64,000 nt of DNA from Amycolatopsis australiensis (GCF_900119165.1 NZ_FPJG01000006.1:4402001-4466000), one strand, 5' to 3'; shown: positions 55,403 through 64,000, counted from the stretch's first letter. Made by a program: numbers and translations. Notes: generated by a model not told the origin, from the letters alone.

Positions 55403-57232
55403 GTGATCCGAGGAGGGAAGGGGGCCGCCCGCGGGGGATGGCGGGCGAGGGCTCCGATCGCGCTGGCGGTGGCGGCATGTCTCGCCGTCGTGGGACTCGC
55501 TGTCGGCGGCGCGGCCGATCCGCCCGGCGGTTTCGCGCTCAGCCCGTCCGGGCACTGGGTCTACAGCCCGGAGTACGGCATGGCGTTCCACGTCAGCGGG
55601 GGCGGCGACCGTGCCGACGCGCAGGTGAGCCTGCCCGGTGCCGGGCCCGGCCCGGTCGTGCAGGGCGACACCAGCGGCTTTGTGGTCGGCCCCGCCAGGA
55701 TCGTGGAATTCGGGAAGTCGTCGCTGACGGTCGAGGGCAGCACGCCGGCGCCCGCCGACGAACGCCCGGTGACCTTGGAGGTCCGCGGCGGGCCGTACGC
55801 GGTCTACCGCCAGGCAGGCACCGTGATCCGGCTCGGCGAGCACCCCGCGACGATCCCGGCGGGCGGCCCGGTCGCCACCCCGGTGGCGACCGGCGACGGC
55901 CGGGTGTGGCTGCCCCGCACCGATGCCGGGCTGCTGTGCGCCCTGCCCGAGCAGGCCGACCGGGTGTCCTGCCCGGTCGCGCTGCCCCAGGGGCACCACG
56001 GCCTGCTGGCCGTCGTCGCCGACCGCCCGGTGTTCGTCGACACCACCGACGACACCGTGCGGCCGGTCGAATCCACGCAGCTCGGCGCGCCGGCGCCACT
56101 GCGGGTCGACGTGCCGGACAACGCGCAGATCGCGTCGACCGACGTGGCCGGGCGGCTGGCGATCCTCGATCCCGGGAGCCGGAAGCTGCACCTCGTGGAC
56201 CCCACCGGGGCCGCGGTGGGTCCGGTGACCGTCGGCCTCCCGCCGGGGGACTACGCGGGCATCGAATCGTCCGGCGGGGTCGTCGCGGTCGTCAACCGCA
56301 CCGACCACACGCTGAACACCTTCGACAGCGCCGGCGTCCCGCGTGACCGCCGGCCGATCCCGGGCGGCGACGGGCAGCCCCCGCTGGTCAAGGGCGGCGA
56401 CGCCCGCGTCTACGTCGACGGCGCGGACGGCGCCCACGTCATGGTGGTCGACCACGACGGCGGCGTCAGCGAAGTGCCGGTCGCCGGCGACCGCACGCCG
56501 GACCGCGACCAGCAGACCCAGCAGCAGCCGCCGCCCGTTCAGCCGCCGCCGGGCACGCACCCGGCGGGGCCGCCGGCACCGGCCGTCCCCGGCGGCGACC
56601 GGAAACCCGTTGTGCCGCCGAAGAAAACGCCGCCTCCGACGTCGAACGCGCCGCTGCCCGCCGCTCCGCCCGGCGCGCCGCGGGCGGTCTCCGCGACCGC
56701 GGGCGACGGCTCGGCCACCGTGTCCTGGGGCGCGGCCGCGCCGAACGGCGCGCCGGTCACGAGCTACCTGGTGAGCTGGGCCGGCGGCGAGACGACGGTC
56801 GGCGGCGGCGCGCGCTCGGCCGCGATCAGCGGCCTGAGCAACGGCACCGCGTACGTCTTCACCGTCGTGGCGGTGAACCGCGCGGGTGCGGGCCCCGGCG
56901 TCGGCTCGAAGGCGGTGACACCGCGCGCCGCGGTGCGGCCGCCGGGCCGCCCGGGGAGCCTCGCGATCGAGGCGACGACCAAGCACACCTGGGCGAAGGT
57001 GACCTGGACGGCCGCCGAGCCCAACGGCGCCCCGGTGATCGCCTACCACGTGCACTGGACTCGCGACGACGGCACGCGCGAAGGCTCGGTCACGCTCGCC
57101 GGCTCGGCGCGGACGTACACGATCGAAGACATCTGGGACGGCAAGGACATCCCGTTCACCGTCACCGTGACCGCGGAGAACAGTGCGGGCACCGGACCGG
57201 CCGCGTCGGCGCACAAGGCGCCGCCGTCGTGA
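55403..57232 (+). CDS. Secreted protein with beta-propeller-like and FN3 domains
   Basis: A protein of about 610 residues. The N-terminus has a hydrophobic segment (RAPIALAVAACLAVVGLAVG) that serves as a signal anchor. The region to about residue 385 looks like a repetitive all-beta propeller (VWLPRTDAGLLCAL, ARVYVDGADGAHVMVVDHDG). A Pro-rich linker leads to two fibronectin type III domains (GAPRAVSATAGDGSATVSWG and PGSLAIEATTKHTWAKVTWT). GTG 55376 or GTG 55403 may be the start; neither has a strong ribosome binding site. It precedes the MoxR gene by 11 bp, so it may be the first gene of that operon and an extracytoplasmic partner of the complex. Confidence 0.72.
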   Translation: MIRGGKGAARGGWRARAPIALAVAACLAVVGLAVGGAADPPGGFALSPSGHWVYSPEYGMAFHVSGGGDRADAQVSLPGAGPGPVVQGDTSGFVVGPARIVEFGKSSLTVEGSTPAPADERPVTLEVRGGPYAVYRQAGTVIRLGEHPATIPAGGPVATPVATGDGRVWLPRTDAGLLCALPEQADRVSCPVALPQGHHGLLAVVADRPVFVDTTDDTVRPVESTQLGAPAPLRVDVPDNAQIASTDVAGRLAILDPGSRKLHLVDPTGAAVGPVTVGLPPGDYAGIESSGGVVAVVNRTDHTLNTFDSAGVPRDRRPIPGGDGQPPLVKGGDARVYVDGADGAHVMVVDHDGGVSEVPVAGDRTPDRDQQTQQQPPPVQPPPGTHPAGPPAPAVPGGDRKPVVPPKKTPPPTSNAPLPAAPPGAPRAVSATAGDGSATVSWGAAAPNGAPVTSYLVSWAGGETTVGGGARSAAISGLSNGTAYVFTVVAVNRAGAGPGVGSKAVTPRAAVRPPGRPGSLAIEATTKHTWAKVTWTAAEPNGAPVIAYHVHWTRDDGTREGSVTLAGSARTYTIEDIWDGKDIPFTVTVTAENSAGTGPAASAHKAPPS

Positions 57233-57243
57233 CAGGAGGATCG

Positions 57244-58197
57244 ATGCAGCAGCCGCGGGCGACCGAGGTCTACGCCCGGATCGCCGAGAACGTGCAGGGG
57301 GTGCTGCGCGGCAAACCGGAGGTCGTCCGGCTGGCCGTGGCCGCCCTGCTCGCCGAAGGCCATCTCCTGATCGAGGACGTGCCCGGGCTCGGCAAGACGA
57401 CCCTCGCCCGCTGCCTGGCGCGCAGCATCGGCGGCAGCTGGAACCGGATCCAGTTCACCCCGGACCTGCTGCCCGGCGACATCACCGGCGTCATGGTCTA
57501 CCACCAGAACAACGAGCGGTTCGAGTTCCACCCGGGCGGGATCTTCGCCAACGTCGTGCTGGCCGACGAGATCAACCGTGGCACCCCGAAAACGCAGTCC
57601 GCGCTGCTGGAGGTGATGTCCGAACGGCGGGCCACCGTCGACTCGGTCCCGCACGACGTGCCGCGCCCCTTCCTGGTGATCGCCACGCAGAACCCGATCG
57701 AGATGGAAGGCACCTACCGGCTCCCGGAGGCTCAGCTCGACCGGTTCCTCATGCGCGTCGCCGTCGGCTATCCCGACCACAACGCCGAGGTGGAGGTGAT
57801 CATGCGGGCGTGCGCCGGGTACGGGCCCGACGAGCTGTCGCAGGTGGTGGACCTGGCGGCGCTGCGCGCGGCGATCGACGAGGTCCGCACGGCCCGGCTG
57901 GACCCGGCGATCCTGTCGTACGCCGTGCGGCTGGCCGAGCACACCCGCCACCACGCGGACGTCCGGTACGGCGCCAGCCCGCGGGGCAGCATCGCCCTCG
58001 TCCGCGCGGCCCAGGCGATCGCCGCCACCGACGGCCGCGCGTACGTGACCCCGGACGACGTCAAGACGGTCGCGAAACCCGTGCTGGCGCACCGGCTCGT
58101 GCTCACCGCGGACGCGGAGCTCAACCAGCGCGAGCCGGACGACATCGTGCAGGACGCCCTCGACAAGACGCCGGTGCCGGCCGTCAACGCGGTGTGA
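57244..58197 (+). CDS. MoxR-family AAA ATPase
   Basis: A 317-residue AAA+ ATPase. Walker A is seen as EDVPGLGKTTLARCLA, Walker B as VLADEINRGTPKTQSALLE and sensor 1 as LVIATQNPIEMEGTYRLPEA. The C-terminal lid has RYGASPRGSIALVRAAQ. MoxR proteins act as chaperone-like modulators together with DUF58/von Willebrand-type partners. ATG 57244 with AGGAGG 4 nt upstream is preferred over GTG 57229. It lies 4 bp before the DUF58 gene in a conserved MoxR-DUF58-transglutaminase-like cluster. Confidence 0.94.
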   Translation: MQQPRATEVYARIAENVQGVLRGKPEVVRLAVAALLAEGHLLIEDVPGLGKTTLARCLARSIGGSWNRIQFTPDLLPGDITGVMVYHQNNERFEFHPGGIFANVVLADEINRGTPKTQSALLEVMSERRATVDSVPHDVPRPFLVIATQNPIEMEGTYRLPEAQLDRFLMRVAVGYPDHNAEVEVIMRACAGYGPDELSQVVDLAALRAAIDEVRTARLDPAILSYAVRLAEHTRHHADVRYGASPRGSIALVRAAQAIAATDGRAYVTPDDVKTVAKPVLAHRLVLTADAELNQREPDDIVQDALDKTPVPAVNAV

Positions 58198-58201
58198 ACC
58201 C

Positions 58202-59362
58202 ATGCGGCTGACCCGGCGCGGGCTGAGTGTCCTCGGTGCCGCTGTTGTGCTGTACGCCCTCGGCGAGATCGCCGGCTACGTCCTGCTGCGGGCGCTCGCC
58301 GGCGCCGCCGCGGGCGCCCTGCTCGCGGGTGCCGCCGTCACGCTGCGGCGGCCGCGGGTTTCCGTGCGGCGGGAAATGCCGTCCAACCGGATCCAGCGGG
58401 GCGGGGCGACGACCGCGCTGCTCGTGGTGGCCAACCCGGGCGGGCGGCGGCAGCCCGGGTTCACCGCCCGGGAACAGAGCGGCCAGGGCGAAGTCGTCGA
58501 CGTTCACCCGCTCCCGCCGGGCGCGTCCCAGTCCTACGCCTACAAGCTGACCGGACGGCACCGCGGCCGGATCACGGTGGGTCCGCTCTCGATCGAGCGC
58601 GCCGATCCGCTGGGGCTCGTCCGCCGGCGGATCACCGCGGGCGACACGGCCACGCTGTGGGTCTACCCGCCGCTGCGGCCGGCGCGGGCACCGGGCGCGG
58701 GCCACCCGCGGCACCACCACGAGGGGCCGACCACGGACGACTCCCTGCACGGCTCGGCCGACCTGCGTGACGTCCGCGAGTACGTCGTCGGCGACGAAGT
58801 CCGGCACCTGCACTGGAAGGCGACCGCGCGGACCGGCACGCTCATGGTCCGGGACTACGTCGACCCCGACCACCCGCGGTTCACGCTGCTGCTCGACACC
58901 CGCCCGCGCGTGCTGTCCGCCGCCGAGTTCGAAGAGGCGGTCGAGCTGGCGGCCTCGCTGGTGAACGCGGCCGCCACCGCCGGGCACCGCTGCCGCCTCC
59001 TGACCTCCTCGGGAGCGGACGTGGCCACGAACGGCGGGACCGTCGCGGTGCGGCCGCTGCTCGACGTGCTCTGCGAGGTCGCGCAGGACGCGGACGGCGC
59101 GATGATCCCCGCGGCGCTCGCGGGCCCCGGCGGCCGCGGCGGGTGCCTGGTCGTGGTCACCGGGCGGGCGAGCAGGGACCTGCCGGGGCTGGCGGCGGTC
59201 CGGTCCCGCTTCTCCGCGTTGTACGTGCTGGGGGTGGGCACCCACGGGCTCGGCATGGACGGCCTCGGCGTCCACGGCATCGAAGGGGTCCGCGGGGCCC
59301 GCCGGATCAGCGCGCCGGACGCCGGAGAGGCGGTGAGCCGGTGGAACGAAATGGTGTCCTGA
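58202..59362 (+). CDS. DUF58 domain protein
   Basis: A 386-residue membrane protein. Two N-terminal helices (about residues 8-45) anchor a cytoplasmic domain. The DUF58 signature is LHGSADLRDVREYVVGDEVR followed by HLHWKATARTGTLMVRDYVD, and a vWA-like fold follows (RFTLLLDTRPR with a metal-site DxR). It pairs with MoxR ATPases. Its stop codon is overlapped by the transglutaminase-like gene (start 59341). Confidence 0.92.
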   Translation: MRLTRRGLSVLGAAVVLYALGEIAGYVLLRALAGAAAGALLAGAAVTLRRPRVSVRREMPSNRIQRGGATTALLVVANPGGRRQPGFTAREQSGQGEVVDVHPLPPGASQSYAYKLTGRHRGRITVGPLSIERADPLGLVRRRITAGDTATLWVYPPLRPARAPGAGHPRHHHEGPTTDDSLHGSADLRDVREYVVGDEVRHLHWKATARTGTLMVRDYVDPDHPRFTLLLDTRPRVLSAAEFEEAVELAASLVNAAATAGHRCRLLTSSGADVATNGGTVAVRPLLDVLCEVAQDADGAMIPAALAGPGGRGGCLVVVTGRASRDLPGLAAVRSRFSALYVLGVGTHGLGMDGLGVHGIEGVRGARRISAPDAGEAVSRWNEMVS

Positions 59363-61458
59363 CGGTGCCACGCGGAGCCGAGGTGGCGATGGTGGCCGCG
59401 GCCGCGCTCGCGGGCCTGTTGTTCGGCCCGGTGTTCGGCGTGCTGCCGCTGTTGCCCGGGCTCGTCGTCGTGGTGACGACGTTCGCGGTGGCCGAGCTGT
59501 GCCGTCGGTGGCCGGGTCTGGTGCCGTGGCGGCCGCTCCTCGTGCCGGCGGCCGGGGTCCTGGCCATCGTCGAGGCCGTTCTGCCGGGCACGACGCTGGG
59601 CGGCCTGCCCACCGCGGATTCTTTTTCGGTGCTCGCCGACGGGGCGCTGCACGGCTGGCGGCGCACGCTCCAGTCGACGTGGCCGGCCTCGCCGGACCCG
59701 CGGCTGCTGGTGTTCGTCCCGCTGCTGGTGCTGGTGGCCGCGTGGCTGGGACTGGAGCTGCTGCACCGCGTGCGGCGCCCGTTGCCCGCACTCGTGCCCG
59801 GGCTTCTGGTGGCCGTGCTGAGCCAGGCGTACGCGGCGGTGAGCGGCTTCACGGCGGTGTTCGCCGGGCTGGGCTACGCGTTGCTCGCCGGGGCGGTCGT
59901 CGTGCTGGCCGGCCGTCCCGCATCCCGGGCGGCCGTCCTCGTCGTCCCGGTGGTGCTGCTGAGCGTGGCCGGAGCGATCACGGCCGGGCGCGTGCCGCCG
60001 GAGCGGCCGGCGTTTTCCTTGCGTGACATCGAAGCCGCGCCGCTGCCCACCGGTTCGGTGGCCAGCCCGCTGGACGATCTCGCGGCGCGGTGGCGGAATC
60101 CCGGCGTCCCGGTGTTCCGGTACACCGCGTCCGGACCGGTGTCCCGCTGGCCGCTCGTGGTGTTCGACGGCTTCGACGGCGTGAACTGGCGGCCCGGGAC
60201 CGGCTACCGCCGGGTGGGCCGCGAGGTCGCGCCGGGGCGGGTGGTCGGCGTGCCGGTCGAGCGGAACACCGCGCGCGTCGAGCTCACCGGGCTGGGCGGG
60301 CCGTGGCTGCCGAGCCAGACGTGGCCCGCCACCGTCGAAGGCGTGCCCACGCTGGTGGACGAACAGCGGGGCACGCTCCTCGCGGAGCGGCCGAACCCGG
60401 GTGCGCGGTACACGATCGGGTGGTGGGAACCGGAGACGGACGCCGCGCGGCTCGCCGACGCGGCCGTGGACCCCGCGGCGGGGCTGGGCAGCCTGAGCGA
60501 AGTTCCGCCGGAGATCGACGCACTCGCCGAGCGTGCCCTGCCCGGCCTGCGGCCGTCGTTCCGGTCCGCGCTCGCCCTCGAGCGGTTCCTCCGTGACAAC
60601 TACCGGCTGGCCGTCGGCACCGATGTCCCGACCGGGCACGGCTGGCCGCAGCTGCGGAAGTTCCTCGTCGAGGACAAGCGGGGCACGAGCGAGCAGTTCG
60701 CGGCGGCCTACGTCGCGCTGGCGCGGCTGCGCGGCATCCCGGCCCGCCTGGCGACGGGTTTCCGCGCACCCGAGCGGCCGGAGCCCGACGGGTCGTACCT
60801 GGTGCGCAACCGGGACGCCGCCGCGTGGCCCGAAGTCGCCGTCGCCGGGGTCGGCTGGGTCGCGCTGGACCCGGCCGCGGGCGCGGCTCCCAGCGGGGCC
60901 GGAAGCACCGGGGTGGCGGCCGCCGTCGCCCGGGCCCGGGCGGAGCTGCCCCCGGAACCCCAGCTGGCGGACACGGGAACCGCGGACGTAGCGTCCACAA
61001 TGGACTCTCGATCGGGTGGTGGCGGCTGGACCGGACCGGCGCTGGCCGCGGCCGTGCTGGTGGCGGCGGCGGGCTTGGCGTGGGGCGGCGGAGTCCCGGC
61101 GGCGGTGGGCATCCGGGCCCGGCTCCGCCGGCGCCGGCCCGGCCGGGCGGCGGTGCTCGGGGCGTGGGCGGAGGCCCGCGACCGGTTGCGCGCCCACGGG
61201 GTCGCGGTCACCGCGGGCATGACCGTCCGCGACCTCGGCACGGCCGCGTCCGGAGTCGCGGACCGGACGACGGTGGAAGCACTCGGTTCGCTGGCGGCGG
61301 TCGTGGACGTCGCACTGTGGTCGGGTACGGCACCTCCCGACGCCGGAGCACGCGCGTGGGCGGCGGTCCGGGCGGTCCGCGACGGCCTGCGCCGGCGGCC
61401 ACTGCGGGAGCGGCTGCGTGCGGCGCTCAATCCGATGGTGCTGCGCTCGCCTCGTTGA
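59341..61458 (+). CDS. Transglutaminase-like membrane protein, catalytic Cys and His absent
   Basis: A 705-residue protein with about six N-terminal transmembrane helices, a central transglutaminase-fold domain (about residues 400-520), one more helix near residue 565 and a cytoplasmic DUF4129-like tail (RLRRRRPGRAAVLGAWAEAR). The triad positions read Ser in RGTSEQFAAAYVALARLRGI (Cys in active enzymes), Ala in RNRDAAAWPEVAVAGVGWV (His in active enzymes) and retained Asp in LDPAAG. It is therefore probably non-catalytic, possibly a peptide-binding scaffold. GTG 59341 with GGAGAGG upstream is assumed. Last gene of the MoxR-DUF58 operon. Confidence 0.88.
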   Translation: MERNGVLTVPRGAEVAMVAAAALAGLLFGPVFGVLPLLPGLVVVVTTFAVAELCRRWPGLVPWRPLLVPAAGVLAIVEAVLPGTTLGGLPTADSFSVLADGALHGWRRTLQSTWPASPDPRLLVFVPLLVLVAAWLGLELLHRVRRPLPALVPGLLVAVLSQAYAAVSGFTAVFAGLGYALLAGAVVVLAGRPASRAAVLVVPVVLLSVAGAITAGRVPPERPAFSLRDIEAAPLPTGSVASPLDDLAARWRNPGVPVFRYTASGPVSRWPLVVFDGFDGVNWRPGTGYRRVGREVAPGRVVGVPVERNTARVELTGLGGPWLPSQTWPATVEGVPTLVDEQRGTLLAERPNPGARYTIGWWEPETDAARLADAAVDPAAGLGSLSEVPPEIDALAERALPGLRPSFRSALALERFLRDNYRLAVGTDVPTGHGWPQLRKFLVEDKRGTSEQFAAAYVALARLRGIPARLATGFRAPERPEPDGSYLVRNRDAAAWPEVAVAGVGWVALDPAAGAAPSGAGSTGVAAAVARARAELPPEPQLADTGTADVASTMDSRSGGGGWTGPALAAAVLVAAAGLAWGGGVPAAVGIRARLRRRRPGRAAVLGAWAEARDRLRAHGVAVTAGMTVRDLGTAASGVADRTTVEALGSLAAVVDVALWSGTAPPDAGARAWAAVRAVRDGLRRRPLRERLRAALNPMVLRSPR

Positions 61459-61505
61459 GCCGGGTGCCGGCGGAATGCCTGGGGCGGGAGCGGCTGCGTG
61501 CGGCG
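61404..61505 (+). repeat. 22-bp direct repeat at the end of the transglutaminase-like gene
   Basis: GCGGGAGCGGCTGCGTGCGG plus CG occurs at 61404-61425 (coding RERLRAA near the C-terminus) and 61484-61505 (in the following noncoding gap), an 80-bp spacing. This suggests a partial duplication of the gene's 3' end. Confidence 0.6.
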
Positions 61506-61509
61506 TCGC

Positions 61510-62751
61510 TCAGCACACCGCGCCGCGGATCGGGCGCGCCTGGCTCTGCCAGGTGCCGCGCGGGCTCGCCGCCTGGATCCGGAAGCAGTAGCCGCGGCCG
61601 CGCTCCACCGGGATCTCTCGGCTCGTCGCGCGCTGGGCGATGATCACCCGCGGGCTCGGCTGTCCCGCTTCGGTCACCAGCACGGCGAAATCGAGGTTCG
61701 GCGGGGCGTGCCACGTCAGCGTCACGAAGTCCTCGTGGTCGGCGGGCTCGTCCAGGTCGATCCGGACGGCGTCGGCCGCGCCCGTCGTCGAGGGCGGGGG
61801 CGGGGGGAGCGGAGCCGGGGTGGGCGTCCCGGTCCCGGACGGCCACAGGGCGGCTGCCGCCGCCACGACCGCGGCCGCTGCGGCGCATGCGGTGACCGCC
61901 GCGAGGATGCGCCGCCGGTTCCCCGGCGGTGCAGGCGGTTCCCGCCGCGGTTCGAGCACCAGCAGCGGCTCGCCCGTGGCCTGGCGCAACGCCGTCAGCT
62001 CGGCGACGACCGTTTCGGCGTCCGGCCGTTCGTGCGGATCCTTGGCCAGCAACCGCTTCACCAGGCCGGCCAGGCCGGGCGGAACGTCCGCGAGATCGGG
62101 CGGTGGTGCGTCGAACACCCGCAGGACCAGCGTCTCCGCGCGCTCGCCCGCCGCCGCCCGGAAGGGCGCCTGACCGGTGCGGCAGAAGTACAGCACCGCA
62201 CCCAGCCCGTAGCGGTCCGACGCTTCGTCCAGCACCGCGCGGCTCAACGTTTCCGGCGCCAGGAACCCCGTCTCGGCCAAGGCTTCGCGGCCGAACCGGC
62301 GCCGGAGGACCACCCCGAAGTCGGCGACCACCGGCTGGTCACCGGCGAACAGGACGTTCCCCGGGTGCACGCCGCCGTGTGCCAGCCCGGCGCCGTGCGC
62401 GGCGGCGAGGGCCTCCGCGACCGCTGCGCCGACCGCCACCGTCGCCGGCACGTCCAGGGGGCCGCTGCGGGCCACGCGGTCGGCCAGCGACTCCGCGCAC
62501 CTCGGCGTCACCAGGGCCGGCCGTCCGCCGGGCAGCTCCCGGACCTGCTCGACGTGCCGGATCGGCGCGCCGCGCAGCTTGGCGAGCGCCGCCCGCTCCC
62601 GTTCGAAGGCCGCGCGCGTCCGCCGGTCCAGCGGCTCGGGCAGCACCTTGACGACCACCTCGCCGCGCCGCCCCAGGTACGACGACGCCAGGGGACCGTC
62701 CCGGAACGGGACCAGGTCGCCGGCGGGGAGATTCTCCATGACGCCGATCAT
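61510..62751 (-). CDS. Membrane-anchored Ser/Thr kinase-like protein, probable pseudokinase
   Basis: A 413-residue protein. A kinase fold is evident at about residues 10-260: the ATP-binding Lys in VVVKVL, a catalytic-loop segment LAHGGVHPGNVLF and ADFGV (DFG). The HRD motif is replaced by HGG, so the catalytic Asp is missing. A single transmembrane helix near residue 300 is followed by a Pro-rich linker and an extracytoplasmic FN3-like domain with two Cys (RGYCFRIQ, GAVC). ATG 62739 is an alternative start. It follows a paralogous kinase gene by 23 bp; both may be inactive binding or signalling proteins. Confidence 0.85.
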   Translation of the reverse strand: MIGVMENLPAGDLVPFRDGPLASSYLGRRGEVVVKVLPEPLDRRTRAAFERERAALAKLRGAPIRHVEQVRELPGGRPALVTPRCAESLADRVARSGPLDVPATVAVGAAVAEALAAAHGAGLAHGGVHPGNVLFAGDQPVVADFGVVLRRRFGREALAETGFLAPETLSRAVLDEASDRYGLGAVLYFCRTGQAPFRAAAGERAETLVLRVFDAPPPDLADVPPGLAGLVKRLLAKDPHERPDAETVVAELTALRQATGEPLLVLEPRREPPAPPGNRRRILAAVTACAAAAAVVAAAAALWPSGTGTPTPAPLPPPPPSTTGAADAVRIDLDEPADHEDFVTLTWHAPPNLDFAVLVTEAGQPSPRVIIAQRATSREIPVERGRGYCFRIQAASPRGTWQSQARPIRGAVC

Positions 62752-62774
62752 GGTAGCGCCGGGCGATCGGCGGT

Positions 62775-64000
62775 TCACTCCCTGCAGGTGGCGCCCCGGA
62801 AGGGTCTCGGCTCGCTGACCTGGACACGGACCCCGTCGGTCGCCTGCACCTGGAAGCAGTACTTCACCCGCGGGTCGACGGTGACCCGCGCGGTGCGGTT
62901 CCGCCGCACCAGGGTGGTCTCGGTCGGGCCGGCTTCGGCGGCGGCGACCACCGCGAACTCCCACCCGGCGGGGCCGGTCCAGGACAGGGTGGCCGCGGTC
63001 CCGAGATCGGCGGGCTCGGCCAGGTCCAGCGACACGGGTTCGACGGTGCCGGGCGGGGTGCTCGCCGTCCCGGACGCGGCGGACGGTGTGACCCCGAACG
63101 GTCCCTTGACCAGCATCCACGCCACGGCGACGAGGATCGCGGCGCACGCCGGGAGCGCGACGAGCAGCCACGCCCGGTCCTTGCGCGGCGCCGGCTCAGG
63201 CTCCCCGGCTCCGGGCGGCGGCCACGCGAACACCTCGGCGCCCAGGCGGGACCCGGCTGCCGGGCCGGGGCCCGGTTCCGGTTCCGGTTCCTGGGCCTCC
63301 CACAACCGGATCAGCTGCTTCGTCACCTCCTCGGCGGAGGCCGGCCGCTTCACCGGATCCTTTTCGAGCAGCCGGTCCACGAGCACGAGCAGGTCGATCG
63401 GCGCCTCCGGCCGGTCCACGGGCGGAGCCGGATCGTGGCGGACGGAGTCCCGCAGGGCCGCGACATCGGGCGCGGCGGCGGGAAACGGCGGCCGGCCCGC
63501 CAACGCCGTGTGGAGCACGACACCGAGCCCGTAGAGGTCGGAACGTTCGCCGGCGTCGCCGTCCAGCGTCTCCGGGGCCAGGTAGGCGATCCCGTGATCG
63601 CCGTCGCGGGTGAAGACGTCCCGGAGGGTGTGCCCGAAGTCGCTCAGCACCGGCTCGCCGGAGGCCCGGAACAGCACGTTGGCCGGCGTCACCCGGCCGT
63701 GGACGATCCCCGCCCGATGCGCGGCGACGAGCGTCGAGGCGAGGGTGAGGCCGAGGACGAGGACGTCGGAGACGGTCAGCGGACCGGACGCGGCGACGAC
63801 CCGGGCGAGCGACTGGGTGCACAGTTCCATGCGGAGCGCGACCCGCCCGTCCGGCATCGTCTCGACCGCTTGCGGCACCACGACCCCGGCCTGCTCGGCG
63901 AGCCCCGCCAGAGCGGCCAGTTCGCGGTCGAGGCGGGCGCGCGTGCGCCGGTAGAGGCGGCCGGGAAACACTTTCAGGGCAATCACTTCGCTGCCGCGCC
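62775..64000 (-). CDS. Ser/Thr kinase-like protein, probable pseudokinase, N-terminus beyond window
   Basis: Partial gene. The visible part has the ATP-binding Lys in EVIALKVFPG, the catalytic-loop segment IVHGRVTPANVLF (Asp of HRD absent) and SDFGHTLRD. The glycine-rich loop and true start lie past base 64000; the GTG at 63986 falls inside strand 3 of the kinase and is not the start. After a transmembrane helix near KDRAWLLVALPACAAILVAV comes an FN3-like domain with two Cys (VKYCFQVQAT, GATC). It is paralogous to the next gene and sits 23 bp upstream of it in one operon. Confidence 0.85.
   Translation of the reverse strand, partial: RGSEVIALKVFPGRLYRRTRARLDRELAALAGLAEQAGVVVPQAVETMPDGRVALRMELCTQSLARVVAASGPLTVSDVLVLGLTLASTLVAAHRAGIVHGRVTPANVLFRASGEPVLSDFGHTLRDVFTRDGDHGIAYLAPETLDGDAGERSDLYGLGVVLHTALAGRPPFPAAAPDVAALRDSVRHDPAPPVDRPEAPIDLLVLVDRLLEKDPVKRPASAEEVTKQLIRLWEAQEPEPEPGPGPAAGSRLGAEVFAWPPPGAGEPEPAPRKDRAWLLVALPACAAILVAVAWMLVKGPFGVTPSAASGTASTPPGTVEPVSLDLAEPADLGTAATLSWTGPAGWEFAVVAAAEAGPTETTLVRRNRTARVTVDPRVKYCFQVQATDGVRVQVSEPRPFRGATCRE

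Noticed and set aside
1..64000. Secondary-metabolite (NRPS/PKS) cluster near the SARP gene
   Set aside because: No condensation, adenylation, ketosynthase or carrier-protein motifs were seen; the SARP is surrounded by regulators and envelope genes.

Overview
The window is GC-rich actinobacterial chromosome. Frequent GTG starts, 4-bp ATGA/GTGA gene overlaps, SARP and LuxR regulators, MoxR/DUF58/transglutaminase-like genes and TetR-controlled acyl-CoA genes point to a filamentous actinomycete, most likely a Pseudonocardiaceae member such as Amycolatopsis. The genus is an inference from gene content and style. I saw no rRNA, tRNA, CRISPR array, prophage or NRPS/PKS genes.

Layout. (1) 1-2.5 kb: a small heat-shock gene with a clear promoter, two small genes (one with a J-domain), an 84-bp tandem repeat, and a secreted lysyl-oxidase-like protein. 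(2) 2.6-19.2 kb: a nearly complete surface or exopolysaccharide locus. It encodes UDP-GlcNAc 2-epimerase, a UDP-galactopyranose-mutase-like flavoenzyme, a GT2, an initiating sugar-phosphate transferase, a lipoprotein glycosidase, three GT4 glycosyltransferases, a flippase, a GT87, a Wzz-like co-polymerase, an O-antigen-ligase-like protein that carries a coding minisatellite, a polysaccharide deacetylase and a DMT permease. The minus-strand genes from 19159 down to 8844 are almost all overlapped or tightly packed and probably form one operon. (3) 19.5-20.6 kb: two tandem paralogous small secreted proteins that look chaplin-related and have a His-rich stretch. (4) 20.7-23.5 kb: housekeeping genes (aldo/keto reductase, VOC protein, a membrane coiled-coil-like protein).

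(5) 23.8-49.2 kb: acyl-CoA catabolism genes interleaved with secreted glycosidases. The lipid genes lie in five transcription units: two SDRs plus a carboxyltransferase; an enoyl-CoA hydratase; an acyl-CoA synthetase plus phosphotriesterase-like lactonase, followed by a TetR gene; an APH-like protein plus three acyl-CoA dehydrogenases; and FabG plus MaoC. Each of the five starts lies 18-42 bp downstream of a palindromic site that I align to one consensus, CATACYRASCRGTYGST. This suggests a single TetR regulon, plausibly controlled by the TetR at 37913-38539. Between these units are a GH92-ricin protein, a GH2 galactosidase whose C-terminal domain is cut off by an antisense gene, a secreted protein with an almost exact internal duplication, a decayed IS982-like element ending at the TetR stop codon, an alpha/beta hydrolase and a large Ig-like-repeat secreted protein.

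(6) 49.7-55.3 kb: a lipoprotein and a regulatory hub in which SARP, LuxR-type and orphan response-regulator genes diverge from a two-component pair. (7) 55.4-64 kb: a secreted FN3 protein, a MoxR-DUF58-transglutaminase-like operon whose last member lacks the catalytic Cys and His, and two tandem kinase-like genes that both lack the catalytic HRD aspartate. The last one runs off the window.
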